DNA of 64,000 bases. Origin: UBA1737 sp964541525 (GTDB lineage Bacteria > Bacillota_I > Bacilli_A > ML615J-28 > CAG-313). Below, in pieces: positions 35,089 through 44,084 of the stretch. The DNA lies in NCBI GenBank assembly GCA_964541525.1, contig CAZIQF010000007.1:1-64000 (forward strand), given 5' to 3'. Below the pieces are notes generated by a model that worked only from the letters and a program-made list of their open reading frames with translations, did no database searches and was not told where the DNA came from. Numbering within the stretch: position 1 is the stretch's first letter; every line of letters begins with the position of its first letter. The position numbers and the translations under genes were made by a program.

Positions 35089-36399
35089 ATGAAATATGGA
35101 ACAGTTGCGATTGTAGGACGTCCAAATGTTGGAAAAAGTAGTCTTTTTAATCGTCTAGCTGGAGATAAACTTGCGATTACTGATGATGCGAGTGGAGTAA
35201 CACGTGATCGATTATATGCAAAATGTGAATGGCTTAATCAAATATTTGCAATTATCGATACAGGGGGAATTGAACTTTCTGATTTACCTTTTATGGAAGA
35301 AATTAGAGCTCAAGCCGAACTTGCAATTGATGAAGCAGATGTAATTGTCTTTGTTTGTGATGGTCGTGTTGGCGTTACAAGAGAAGACAATGACGTTATG
35401 AGTATTTTACATAAATCGAAAAAACCGGTTATTGTAGCTGCTAATAAAATTGATGATGTAAAATTCATGGATAATATCTATGAATTTTACAATTTTGGAG
35501 TGGAACAAGTAATTCCGATTAGTACATTACATGGGATTGGAATTGGTGATTTGTTAGACGAGATTGTTGCTTTACTTCCAGAAAAAAAGCAAAAGCAATA
35601 TGATGATACGGTTGAATTTTGTTTGATTGGTCAACCTAATGTTGGTAAGAGTTCATTAACTAATGCCATTTTAGGTACTGAAAGAGTAATCGTTAGTGAT
35701 ATTGCTGGTACAACTCGTGATGCGATTGATACCCCTTTTACTCGAGATGGTAAAAATTATGTAGTAATTGATACTGCTGGGATTCGAAAAACAGGTAAGG
35801 TTTATGAAAATGCTGAAAAGTATAGTTTCTTAAGAGCAATCAAAGCCATTGAAAGATCTAGTGTTGTACTTTTATTATTAGATGCAACTAAAGAAATTGA
35901 AGAACAAGATAAGCGAATTGCTGGGTATGCAATGGATGCTAGTAAGGCTGTTATTATCGTTGTTAATAAGTGGGATGCTGTAGATAAAGATGAAAAATCA
36001 ATGCAACAATGGATTAAAAAAATTAAAGCTCAATTTGTATTTTTAGATTATGCTCCAATTGTTTTTGTTTCAGCATTAAAGAATCAACGCGTACATACAT
36101 TGTTTGACCAAATTAAAGTAGTTTACGAAAACTATACAAGGCGTGTTGCTACTAATGTCTTAAATGATGTATTACTTGATGCAACATTAGTTCAACAAGC
36201 TCCATTCTTTAATGGTGATCGTTTAAAAATTTATTATGCATCACAAGTTGAAAAAAATCCACCATCATTTGTGTTATTTGTCAATGATCCAAACTATTTA
36301 CACTTTTCTTATCAACGATATTTAGATAACAAATTAAGAGAAGCCTTTAATTTTGAGGGTACACCAATTAAATTTATCTTAAGAAAGAAAGAGGAATAA
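35089..36399 (+). CDS. der: Ribosome-assembly GTPase Der (EngA)
   Basis: 436 aa, normal length. Two tandem G domains: GRPNVGKSS (about 10) with DTGG and NKID, and GQPNVGKSS (about 181) with DTAGIRK and NKWD, then a C-terminal KH-like domain. Acts in 50S subunit maturation. Starts 15 bases after the fusion gene with a TAGGTAA site; gpsA starts directly after its stop. Confidence 0.96.
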   Translation: MKYGTVAIVGRPNVGKSSLFNRLAGDKLAITDDASGVTRDRLYAKCEWLNQIFAIIDTGGIELSDLPFMEEIRAQAELAIDEADVIVFVCDGRVGVTREDNDVMSILHKSKKPVIVAANKIDDVKFMDNIYEFYNFGVEQVIPISTLHGIGIGDLLDEIVALLPEKKQKQYDDTVEFCLIGQPNVGKSSLTNAILGTERVIVSDIAGTTRDAIDTPFTRDGKNYVVIDTAGIRKTGKVYENAEKYSFLRAIKAIERSSVVLLLLDATKEIEEQDKRIAGYAMDASKAVIIVVNKWDAVDKDEKSMQQWIKKIKAQFVFLDYAPIVFVSALKNQRVHTLFDQIKVVYENYTRRVATNVLNDVLLDATLVQQAPFFNGDRLKIYYASQVEKNPPSFVLFVNDPNYLHFSYQRYLDNKLREAFNFEGTPIKFILRKKEE

Positions 36400-37398
36400 A
36401 TGAAAGTTACAGTTATTGGTGGTGGCAGTTGGGGGACTGCACTAGCTAGGATCTTGGGAGATAATCACCATGATGTTATCATTTATGATACAGATTTATC
36501 AATAGTTGAAGAAATTAATACACTTCATACAAATAAAACTAAATTACCAGATGGAATGCTTCCACTAAATGTTAATGCAACAGCATCATTACGAGAAGCT
36601 ACCGAGTATAGTGAAATAATTGTACTTGCCGTTCCAACTAAAGTTATTCGTGATGTGCTTAAGCAAATCAATTTAGTAATTAGTCATCAATCACTTTTTG
36701 TCAACGCAAGCAAGGGCTTAGAACCTAATACTTTTTATCGAGTATCAGAAATTGTTTATCAAGAAGTTAAAAATGATATGATTAGTGGTTTCGTTGCATT
36801 GACTGGTCCCTCTCATGCAGAAGAAGTAATTAAACAGATGTTAACTACGATTTGTGCCGTTAGCACTTGTAAAGATAATGCAAAATTAGTACAACAATTA
36901 TTTAATAATTCGAGTTATTTTCGCGTTTATACAAGTTATGATTTAAAAGGAGCTGAGCTTTGTGGTGCATTAAAAAATGTTTACGCAATAGCTTCTGGAA
37001 TGCTTGAAGGTATCGGCTTAGGTGATAATGCAAGGGCAGGTCTAATTTCAAGAGCACTAGTTGAATTAAGGAGAATTATTGTTTCTTTTGGAGCACAAGA
37101 AGAAACAATTTATGGCTTAACTGGTATTGGTGATTTAGTTGTTACAACGACTTCACATCATTCTCGAAATTTCCAAGCTGGATATAAACTTGCAACTGGG
37201 AATAACTTAACTGAGACAATCAATTCAATGACGATGGTAGTGGAAGGTGTAAGATCGACAATTGCATTTTATCAATATGCTAGAGCTAATAATTTAGAAA
37301 CACCAATTATTGATGCTGTATATAATGTAATCTATAACAAAATGAATGTTAAACAAGTTATCTCCGATTTAATGATGAGAACTTTAAAAGATGAATAA
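36400..37398 (+). CDS. gpsA: Glycerol-3-phosphate dehydrogenase [NAD(P)+]
   Basis: 332 aa. Reduces dihydroxyacetone phosphate to sn-glycerol-3-phosphate for phospholipid synthesis. N-terminal nucleotide-binding GGGSWGTALA, the GPSHAEE motif, catalytic Lys in GALKNVYAIASG, and GLTGIGDLVVT. The ATG immediately follows the der stop, with AAAGAGG in the der end. der-gpsA is a conserved Firmicute pair. Confidence 0.96.
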   Translation: MKVTVIGGGSWGTALARILGDNHHDVIIYDTDLSIVEEINTLHTNKTKLPDGMLPLNVNATASLREATEYSEIIVLAVPTKVIRDVLKQINLVISHQSLFVNASKGLEPNTFYRVSEIVYQEVKNDMISGFVALTGPSHAEEVIKQMLTTICAVSTCKDNAKLVQQLFNNSSYFRVYTSYDLKGAELCGALKNVYAIASGMLEGIGLGDNARAGLISRALVELRRIIVSFGAQEETIYGLTGIGDLVVTTTSHHSRNFQAGYKLATGNNLTETINSMTMVVEGVRSTIAFYQYARANNLETPIIDAVYNVIYNKMNVKQVISDLMMRTLKDE

Positions 37399-37422
37399 AT
37401 ACTCCCTTGTGGAGTATTTTTG
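37398..37422 (+). terminator. Terminator after gpsA
   Basis: Stem AATACTCC/GGAGTATT with a 5-base loop and T-run. Confidence 0.9.
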
Positions 37423-37451
37423 TCATTTTAATGTAGCTTTTTACATATTAT
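37423..37451 (+). promoter_or_regulatory. Sigma-E/K-like sporulation promoter of spoVIF
   Basis: TCATTTT (37423-37429, 6 of 7 of KMATATT), exactly 14 bases, CATATTAT (37444-37451). The -10 also fits the related sigma-K form CATAnnnT. Confidence 0.5.
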
Positions 37452-37467
37452 TATTTGAGGTGAGATA

Positions 37468-37704
37468 ATGAATTTTAATAAAGCATTACAATTTATTGCA
37501 GATAATAATATTCAACCAGATGCGGTATTTGCATTAGTGGAAAAAGTTAGATCAATGGATTTATCAAATGAAACTAATATTAGAAGTGTCATAAGAGATG
37601 TCTCTAAACTTGCAAATAAACCTATTGATGCTGCTCAAGAAGATCGAATAGTCAGAGAAATTCTAAAAAATGGTGTTAACGATAATTTGTTCAATATGAT
37701 TTAA
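37468..37704 (+). CDS. spoVIF: Stage VI sporulation protein F
   Basis: 78 aa. The family (YjcC/SpoVIF) is needed for late coat assembly and spore resistance in Bacillus. The core VRDVSKLANKPIDAAQEDRIVREIL matches the family pattern in which a VSK(L/I)ANKP turn sits between two helices. AGGTGA before the ATG. Stands alone between a terminator and the yceD promoter, with a sporulation-type promoter of its own. Confidence 0.8.
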   Translation: MNFNKALQFIADNNIQPDAVFALVEKVRSMDLSNETNIRSVIRDVSKLANKPIDAAQEDRIVREILKNGVNDNLFNMI

Positions 37705-37724
37705 GAAAAATAAATACATTTAAC

Positions 37725-37753
37725 TTGAGTTTTATGTAACAATGTGGTATAAT
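37725..37753 (+). promoter_or_regulatory. Sigma-A-type promoter of yceD-rpmF
   Basis: TTGAGT (37725-37730), 17 bases, TATAAT (37748-37753) with extended TGG. Confidence 0.75.
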
Positions 37754-37776
37754 AATCTAGCAGTATAGGTGAAGTT

Positions 37777-38265
37777 ATGAAATGGTCTTTACAACAATTA
37801 CATAAAGTTCAATCTTTTCCTTATTATTTTGAGGAAATACTTGATTTATCGAGCGAAATTGATCCAGTCGAAGATATCTATGCGATAGGTCCAGTAAATA
37901 TAACTGGTAGAATTTATCGGATTGATGATGATAGTTATCGTTTCGTGTATAAGATTAAAGTTAAGCTTGTTCTACAATGCGCTCTAACTTTAGATCCGGT
38001 TGATTATGAATTTTGTGAAGATTATGATGAAATTTACTCTACTATCCCATCTGATGACTCAATTTTAATTGAAAAAAATACGATTGATACAGCAGTTATG
38101 GCTTGGTCAAATATTGTCATTGATAAACCCATCAATGTGACTAAAACAGATGCTTATGAAATCTTAAAATCAAGAGGTATTTCATTAGAAGATGAATATG
38201 AAGAAGACGGTGATGTGGTAATTTCTTATACGGATGGACGCCATACTGAAGATGAAGATATTTAG
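37777..38265 (+). CDS. yceD: YceD/DUF177 family protein
   Basis: 162 aa. YceD proteins precede rpmF in most bacteria and act in 23S rRNA/50S maturation in those studied. Seen: the N-terminal LQQL, the beta-rich middle CALTLDPVDYEF that corresponds to the C-x-C-R-C-L region of the family (here only one Cys), and an acidic C-terminus. The usual C-terminal CxxxCxGLC-type cysteines are absent. Fourteen bases before rpmF. Confidence 0.85.
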   Translation: MKWSLQQLHKVQSFPYYFEEILDLSSEIDPVEDIYAIGPVNITGRIYRIDDDSYRFVYKIKVKLVLQCALTLDPVDYEFCEDYDEIYSTIPSDDSILIEKNTIDTAVMAWSNIVIDKPINVTKTDAYEILKSRGISLEDEYEEDGDVVISYTDGRHTEDEDI

Positions 38266-38279
38266 AAAGAGGTACTATT

Positions 38280-38486
38280 ATGGGTGCAATTGCTCAACAA
38301 CGTCGTGTTTCTAAAACTCGTAAATTAAAACGTCGTACACATTACAAATTAGAAGTTCCAGGTATGGTAGTATGTTCTAATTGTGGTGAACTAAAATTAA
38401 GTCACCGTGTATGTCCTGAATGCGGTTACTATAACGGCAAACAAGTTAAGGAAATCAAAGTAAAAGAACAAAAAAATAACGAATAA
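38280..38486 (+). CDS. rpmF: 50S ribosomal protein L32
   Basis: 68 aa. The L32 pattern RRVSKTRKLKRRTHYKL and the zinc ribbon C-x2-C...C-x2-C (CSNCGELKLSHRVCPECG) are intact, so it is the zinc-binding form. The N-terminus MGAIAQQRR differs from the usual MAVPKR. AGAGG before the ATG. Confidence 0.95.
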   Translation: MGAIAQQRRVSKTRKLKRRTHYKLEVPGMVVCSNCGELKLSHRVCPECGYYNGKQVKEIKVKEQKNNE

Positions 38487-38523
38487 TTAGGGTTTTAATG
38501 ATTCGTTTAGGAAGTAATTCCTG

Positions 38524-38553
38524 TAAAAGCGCATCAATGGATGCGTTTTTTTT
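38524..38553 (+). terminator. Terminator after rpmF
   Basis: Stem CGCATC/GATGCG with AATG loop and eight T. Confidence 0.85.
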
Positions 38554-38577
38554 ATTATTTTAATTGGTAGGTATAAT

Positions 38578-39519
38578 ATGGATTCACTTAAACATTATTC
38601 AGTATTATTAAATGAGAGTATTGAACTGCTAAATATTAAACCTGATGGTATTTATGTTGACTGTACCTTAGGTGGTGGTGGTCACTCCGAAAAAATTTTA
38701 GAAAAATTAACGACAGGTCACTTATATGCTTTCGATCAAGATCTTTATGCGATTGAAAAAGCAAGAGTTCGTTTAGAATCATATCTAGATAAATTAACAA
38801 TTATCAATAGTAATTTTAGTAATTTAAAAACGGAATTGAGCAATTTAAATGTTGAACGTATCGATGGTGTTATTTATGACTTAGGTGTATCTAGTTTTCA
38901 ATTTGATTTACCTGATCGAGGTTTTAGTTATCGATTAGATGGTCCTCTTGATATGCGAATGAACCAAGATGCCGTACTTTCTGCATATGATGTCGTTAAC
39001 AATTATACTTTTGATGATTTAAAACGGATTTTGTATGAATACGGAGAAGAAAAGTTTGCTCCTAATATTGCGAAGATGATTGTTAAGAGTCGGATGGAAA
39101 AACCAATCACGACAACTTTTGAACTAGTAGAAGTTATTAAAAAAGCATTACCGGCAGCCATACTTAGAAAACAGGGTCATCCAGCTAAACAAACTTTTCA
39201 AGCAATTAGAATTGAAGTAAACAAAGAATTAGAAGTGTTAAAAAATAGTTTAAACGATGCTGTATCAATGCTAAATGAGTTAGGTCGTGTCGTGGTCATT
39301 ACCTTTCATTCATTAGAGGATCGAATTGTTAAACAAACCTTTAAGCATTTAACAACGCTTGACCTTCCAAAAGGAATTCCATTTATCCCCGAACATATGA
39401 AAATTGAATATAGATTAGTTAATAGTAAAGTTATTTTACCAAGTGAAACTGAACTAACCGAAAATAAACGTAGTCATTCGGCTAAATTAAGATGTCTTGA
39501 AAAAAATCAAAATGCCTAG
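38578..39519 (+). CDS. rsmH: 16S rRNA (cytosine-1402-N4)-methyltransferase
   Basis: 313 aa, normal length. SAM motif VDCTLGGGGHSEKIL, YDLGVSSFQFDLPDRGFSYR and the FHSLEDRIVK segment are diagnostic. Usually part of the division/wall cluster after mraZ; here no mraZ and no ftsL are present, and the next genes are on the other strand. TAGGT lies 5 bases before the ATG. The stop codon lies inside the terminator stem. Confidence 0.96.
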   Translation: MDSLKHYSVLLNESIELLNIKPDGIYVDCTLGGGGHSEKILEKLTTGHLYAFDQDLYAIEKARVRLESYLDKLTIINSNFSNLKTELSNLNVERIDGVIYDLGVSSFQFDLPDRGFSYRLDGPLDMRMNQDAVLSAYDVVNNYTFDDLKRILYEYGEEKFAPNIAKMIVKSRMEKPITTTFELVEVIKKALPAAILRKQGHPAKQTFQAIRIEVNKELEVLKNSLNDAVSMLNELGRVVVITFHSLEDRIVKQTFKHLTTLDLPKGIPFIPEHMKIEYRLVNSKVILPSETELTENKRSHSAKLRCLEKNQNA

Positions 39520-39545
39520 AATTTGCAGTTCTAGACATTTTTTTT
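39509..39545 (+). terminator. Bidirectional terminator between rsmH and the epimerase gene
   Basis: Stem ATGCCTAGAA/TTCTAGACAT (one mismatch) flanked by A- and T-runs; convergent genes. Confidence 0.85.
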
Positions 39546-40422
39546 AAAATAATTTAATTTCATAATTAATAATTTTAGATTTGTTAGGTTCTACCCAAAT
39601 TAAATCACGTTTTTTTGTAAAATCACCATCAGTATCAGGACGATCACCACATCCAATCCATGGCTCTAGACAAATAAACGGCGCATCTTTATTCGTAGGA
39701 GTCCAAATTCCAAGCATTGGAAATTCAGGGAATTTAAACTCAACACCATGATTATTTAGCGGATGTTTTAAAGTAATAGTATTTGTATTGATGTTTTCAA
39801 AAATTAACGCATCATAATCATAATCGGAATATACAAGTGGAAGAACTTTTAGATTAGTAAAAGTACGATATCGTTTCATAAAATCGATTGTTCCATCTTG
39901 TAAATTAACGACAGGCATTTCATAGGTTCCAACTTTGCCAAATTCAATCACATAATCAGTAAATTGTTCACCTTCATGTAGAGGAACTTTAAAAGCTGGA
40001 TGGAGTCCTAAATTAAATGGCATTGCTGTATCAGAGTGATTAGTAAATTCAAGATTACTTTTAATTGTATCGTTTACTAGTTCATAAGTAATTTCAATTT
40101 CAAAATTAAATGGATATAATTTCAGTGTAGTTTCGTTACTAGAAGTTATAAAGATAATTTTGTTAGCTTCATGATGTTTTACTGTAAATAAAGTATCTCT
40201 TAAAAAACCATGTTTTTGCATTGGATAATTTTTGCCATTAATATTTGCTGAATCATTTTTAATTGTTCCAATATTTGGCCAAAGAATAGGTGCACTACGT
40301 CCCCAATATTTGGGATTACTGTCATGTAAATAGTCAGTTGATTTAAACTCTATTCTTTTAATCTCTGCTCCTTGATCGGAAATTTCTAATGTTATTAATT
40401 CATTTTTAATTGTATAATTCAT
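39544..40422 (-). CDS. Aldose 1-epimerase family protein (LacX-like)
   Basis: 292 aa. Interconverts anomers of free sugars or hexose-6-phosphates in this family. The catalytic His lies in NLGLHPAF, with the Glu near ICLEPWIGCGDRPDTDGDF. It belongs to the shorter LacX-like branch more than to GalM proper. The ATG at 40422 follows AAAGGTGG; a GTG at 40431 overlaps this site. It has its own promoter and lies between rsmH and the PBP gene, where no sugar gene is expected. Confidence 0.9.
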   Translation of the reverse strand: MNYTIKNELITLEISDQGAEIKRIEFKSTDYLHDSNPKYWGRSAPILWPNIGTIKNDSANINGKNYPMQKHGFLRDTLFTVKHHEANKIIFITSSNETTLKLYPFNFEIEITYELVNDTIKSNLEFTNHSDTAMPFNLGLHPAFKVPLHEGEQFTDYVIEFGKVGTYEMPVVNLQDGTIDFMKRYRTFTNLKVLPLVYSDYDYDALIFENINTNTITLKHPLNNHGVEFKFPEFPMLGIWTPTNKDAPFICLEPWIGCGDRPDTDGDFTKKRDLIWVEPNKSKIINYEIKLF

Positions 40423-40449
40423 CTTTACCACCTTTATGTTTACAGTAAA

Positions 40450-40478
40450 ATTATATCATAATCTAAGAGATATTTCAA
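40450..40478 (-). promoter_or_regulatory. Sigma-A-type promoter of the epimerase gene
   Basis: On the minus strand TTGAAA (40478-40473), 17 bases, TATAAT (40455-40450) with extended TGA. Confidence 0.8.
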
Positions 40479-40508
40479 GTAAGATTAGTATAATTACCAA
40501 TAAATATT

Positions 40509-42413
40509 TTATCCAGTATAAATTATAACACTTCCTCCTTCGATTAATCGTTCACCAGGAGATGGAACTTGGGAAATAACGGTATCGCCACTACCTTCAA
40601 TGATAAAATTATATTTATTGGTAAATGGAAGTTTTTTAACATTGAAGCCAATATAATCATCAACTATATAAACATTTTTATCGATATAATACCGAACATC
40701 TTCCTTAATACCGCCTTCTACAGGGCCCAAATTAAGAAATTTAAAACTTTCTTGAAGTGCTTGTTTGACTATCGGAGCAGCTACTACACCACCATATTGA
40801 ATTGTATTTTTTGGATTGACAATCGCAAAATAGATGGCAATTTTAGGATCATTCATTGGAGCAATACCTAGAAATGATAGAATATATTTGCCACTAGCGT
40901 ATGAGCCATTTTCTGCAATCTGAGCGGTACCTGTTTTACCACCTACTCGATATCCATCGATATAAGCACCTCTTGCGGTTCCTAATGATGCAACCGATTC
41001 TAATGCGTATCTAACAATATTTGATGTTTCTTCACTAATTACTTGTCGAACTTTAGTTGGTGACTTTTCTAAAAGGATTTGATTATCTTTAGTTATCTTT
41101 GAAAGAATATAAGGTGTATTAAGAGTTCCACCATTTACTGCCGCACAAGAAGCATTGATTAATTGGATGGCAGTAACTGCATTTCCTTGACCAAAACTAG
41201 CAGTTGCCAATTCGACATTACCTATATTTTCTTCATTAAATAATATTCCACTCGCTTCCCCTAATAAGTCAATACCAGTCTTTTTGCCTAAGCCAAAGTT
41301 TCTAATATATTTGAATAGGCGATCTTTTCCTAATCTCATTCCAATCGTCATAAAACCTGGATTACAGGAATTTTGAATTACTTGGAGAAAAGTCTGATTT
41401 CCATGCCCTCCAGCTTTCCAATCTTTTATTTTGGTTCCATCTATTATCAAGTAACCAGGATCATTATACATTTCGCCAATTTTAAAAACACCTTCTTCAA
41501 GACCAGCAGCATAAGTAATAATTTTTTGAACGCTTCCTGGTTCATATACTTTCCAAATTGGCAGATTACGATTGTAAACTGACTCGGGATATGCTTGATA
41601 ATTATCGAGTTCAAAAGTTGGTCTACTAGCCATTCCATAAATTTCTGAAGTTTTAGGATTCATTGCAATCATAAACGCTTCATCGGCATTATACTTAGCC
41701 ATTGCGTTGTTTAGTAATCGTTCTAAGGAAAGTTGAATGTTTAAATCAATCGTTAAATATAAATCAGCTCCGTTAACGGCACTTTCATAATAACTGGTTA
41801 AATCGCTAATCGTGTTACCATGAGCATCGGTAAAGATTTCTAGACCTCCATTTGTTCCTTTTAAATATGAATCATAGATATACTCTAATCCGGTAATTCC
41901 TTGATTATCACTACCAACAATACCGATAATTGGTGCCATAATCGAACCATAAGGATAACTTCTAATACTATCACTTACAACATAAATTCCAGATAGATTT
42001 TCTTTAATGATTTGAACCGCTTGATTTGTTGTAATATTTTTACCACTTGGTTTAATAATTTCTACTGATACTTTTTTATTTAAATGCTTTAAAATTGTTT
42101 CGCTTGATACGTTTAAGATTTTACTTATTTTTAATGCTGTTTCTTCTTTATTTGTAACTTGTTTTGGAATTGTAACAAGCGTTGGAGCTAAAGAAGAACC
42201 AACAATTAAATTTCCGTTTCGATCATAGATATTGCCCCTTACACCAGCTACTGGTGCATTTCTTGTCCAAAGCGATAAAGCCAGATCATAGTAATTTTGT
42301 CCTTTAATTACTTTTACATAAGCAAGTCTGGAAAATAAACCAACGAAGGCAATAATTGTAATCAAATAGACAAAAGTTAGACGTTTTAGTTTAGATATTT
42401 TATAATATTTCAT
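40509..42413 (-). CDS. spoVD: SpoVD/FtsI-type class B penicillin-binding protein with PASTA domain
   Basis: 634 aa. Peptidoglycan transpeptidase anchored by one N-terminal helix (about 10-32). Domains: dimerisation domain with RGNIYDRNGNLI, transpeptidase with S-V-Q-K (about residue 293, after EPG), S-C-N, and KTG (about 492, GGKTGTAQ), then one PASTA domain (about 575-634). SpoVD makes spore cortex; vegetative FtsI/PBP2B has the same layout, so the assignment is not certain. The ATG at 42413 follows GGTGA; the ATG at 42425 has no site. It is on the opposite strand to murE. Confidence 0.85.
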   Translation of the reverse strand: MKYYKISKLKRLTFVYLITIIAFVGLFSRLAYVKVIKGQNYYDLALSLWTRNAPVAGVRGNIYDRNGNLIVGSSLAPTLVTIPKQVTNKEETALKISKILNVSSETILKHLNKKVSVEIIKPSGKNITTNQAVQIIKENLSGIYVVSDSIRSYPYGSIMAPIIGIVGSDNQGITGLEYIYDSYLKGTNGGLEIFTDAHGNTISDLTSYYESAVNGADLYLTIDLNIQLSLERLLNNAMAKYNADEAFMIAMNPKTSEIYGMASRPTFELDNYQAYPESVYNRNLPIWKVYEPGSVQKIITYAAGLEEGVFKIGEMYNDPGYLIIDGTKIKDWKAGGHGNQTFLQVIQNSCNPGFMTIGMRLGKDRLFKYIRNFGLGKKTGIDLLGEASGILFNEENIGNVELATASFGQGNAVTAIQLINASCAAVNGGTLNTPYILSKITKDNQILLEKSPTKVRQVISEETSNIVRYALESVASLGTARGAYIDGYRVGGKTGTAQIAENGSYASGKYILSFLGIAPMNDPKIAIYFAIVNPKNTIQYGGVVAAPIVKQALQESFKFLNLGPVEGGIKEDVRYYIDKNVYIVDDYIGFNVKKLPFTNKYNFIIEGSGDTVISQVPSPGERLIEGGSVIIYTG

Positions 42414-42674
42414 CTTTTTCACCATTATTATCTATGAAAAAAAGACCTGATTTATCACAAAAAAATATTTATTGATATGCTTATTTTCTTAGCTATTTAG
42501 GAGTGAACACATTAATTTTATATATCGTCAGATAACAAATTTTTATTGGTGGAAAGTTTTATTAAAAATGCAAAAGGCTAAAATAGTTTAGATATTTTAG
42601 TCTTTTTTGTTGGATTAATGGTTGTATTTATTTGCTTTTTAATTCATAAAATTAATTATAAAGGAGTCCCCCAT
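42414..42674. other. Divergent spoVD/murE intergenic region with hairpin
   Basis: Unusually long gap. An imperfect hairpin at 42572-42606 (AAAAGGCTAAAATA with TATTTTAGTCTTTT) ends in a T-run on the plus strand, about 68 bases before the murE ATG. No clear sigma-A or sigma-E promoter was found for either gene. Only very short frames (under 12 codons) occur. Confidence 0.5.
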
Positions 42675-44084
42675 ATGAAAAATTACGAATTATTGGAAAA
42701 ATCTAAAATTAAAACAACAATTAATTATCTTCATGAAGTATCTAAAGTTACGATTGATTCAAGAAAGGTTAAAGAAGGTGCTGTTTATTTGTGTGAGGAT
42801 TTACAGTATTTAGAAGAAGCGATTTTAAAAGGAGCTAAAACGATTATTACATCTTATGAAATTTTTAATTTCAATAATCACAATGTTAATATAATTAAAG
42901 TTAATAATCTTAGAAGTACTTATGCTTTATTACTTAAAATATTTTATGAAAACTTTAAATTTCCATATTTAATCGGTGTTACAGGTACTTGTGGTAAAAC
43001 GACAGTTACAACTCTGCTTTATCGCTCACTGAAACTTGATCATGATGTAGTCCTTATTTCTTCAAATGGTATTTATCAATCCTACCAGGGAAAAGAATTA
43101 TATGTTTCTACAACTAATACTACTCCTAGCTTAGAAGTTATCTATGATAGCATGTTTGGGAATAATTATCAATATGCAATAATTGAAGTAAGTAGTCAAG
43201 GCATTGATAATGGACGTATTTTAGGACTAGAATTTGATACAGCCGTTTTCTTAAATTTAAGTCATGAACATTTAGACCATCATTTAAATCTACAAAATTA
43301 TTTTAAAAGTAAACTACAATTATTTTCCCAACTTAAAGCGGACGGTTTCTGCATTGTAAATCAAAATTTTGAACAATATCAAGAAATATTTAACAATACA
43401 AACGGAAAACCAATATTGTTCAATCCTCAGGAATTACAATTAATATCAAGAAATCTAAAAACGCAAACTATCATGATTAATGATGAAAAAGTTGAAACCA
43501 TTTTTAATGGTGACTATAATATAGAAAATATTATGGCCGTTGTTACTATCTTAAAAATGCTTAAACAGAATGTAAATAATTTAATTATAACGCTTAAATC
43601 AAAAGCAGAAATTGATGGTAGACTCAATATATTAGAGGAGCATAACCGAATTTTTGTTGTTGATTATGCTCATACACCAGTTGAAACCTTTAGTTTATTA
43701 TCTCATCTTGTTAAGTATAAAAAGAAACGCTTAATTACGGTGATTGGTTGTGGTGGTAATCGTGATCAAAGTAAAAGACAAATCATCAGTAATACCTGTA
43801 TGAAGTTTTCCGATTTTGTGATTTTTACTGAGGATAACAATCGTAATGAGCCAAGGATAAAAATTATCAATGATATGTTAAAAGGAGTACATCAAAATCA
43901 CTACCAAGTAATTTTAAATCGAGTTGCTGCTATCAAAAAAGCAATTTCAATCAGTAATGATGATGATATTGTTGTTTTAATCGGTCGAGGAAATGAACAA
44001 TACTATGATCTATTTCATCAAAAGGTTGTCACTGATATGGCCGTTATTAAATTATTTTTAGAAGAGGAACAAGCAAATGAATAG
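42675..44084 (+). CDS. murE: UDP-N-acetylmuramyl-tripeptide synthetase
   Basis: 469 aa. Adds the third amino acid to UDP-MurNAc-L-Ala-D-Glu. ATP site GVTGTCGKTTVTTL, STTNTTPS, NLSHEHLDHH, VDYAHTPVE. The residue-3 recognition motif reads DNNRNEP: the Arg of the diaminopimelate-type DNPR motif is present, so meso-diaminopimelate is likelier than lysine, though Pro is replaced by Asn. The ATG at 42675 has AAGGAG; a longer frame would start in the hairpin region. It overlaps mraY by 8 bases. Confidence 0.93.
   Translation: MKNYELLEKSKIKTTINYLHEVSKVTIDSRKVKEGAVYLCEDLQYLEEAILKGAKTIITSYEIFNFNNHNVNIIKVNNLRSTYALLLKIFYENFKFPYLIGVTGTCGKTTVTTLLYRSLKLDHDVVLISSNGIYQSYQGKELYVSTTNTTPSLEVIYDSMFGNNYQYAIIEVSSQGIDNGRILGLEFDTAVFLNLSHEHLDHHLNLQNYFKSKLQLFSQLKADGFCIVNQNFEQYQEIFNNTNGKPILFNPQELQLISRNLKTQTIMINDEKVETIFNGDYNIENIMAVVTILKMLKQNVNNLIITLKSKAEIDGRLNILEEHNRIFVVDYAHTPVETFSLLSHLVKYKKKRLITVIGCGGNRDQSKRQIISNTCMKFSDFVIFTEDNNRNEPRIKIINDMLKGVHQNHYQVILNRVAAIKKAISISNDDDIVVLIGRGNEQYYDLFHQKVVTDMAVIKLFLEEEQANE

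Noticed and set aside
38572..38577. TATAAT just before rsmH as a promoter
   Set aside because: It abuts the ATG, so transcription would start inside the gene. Chance in A+T-rich DNA.
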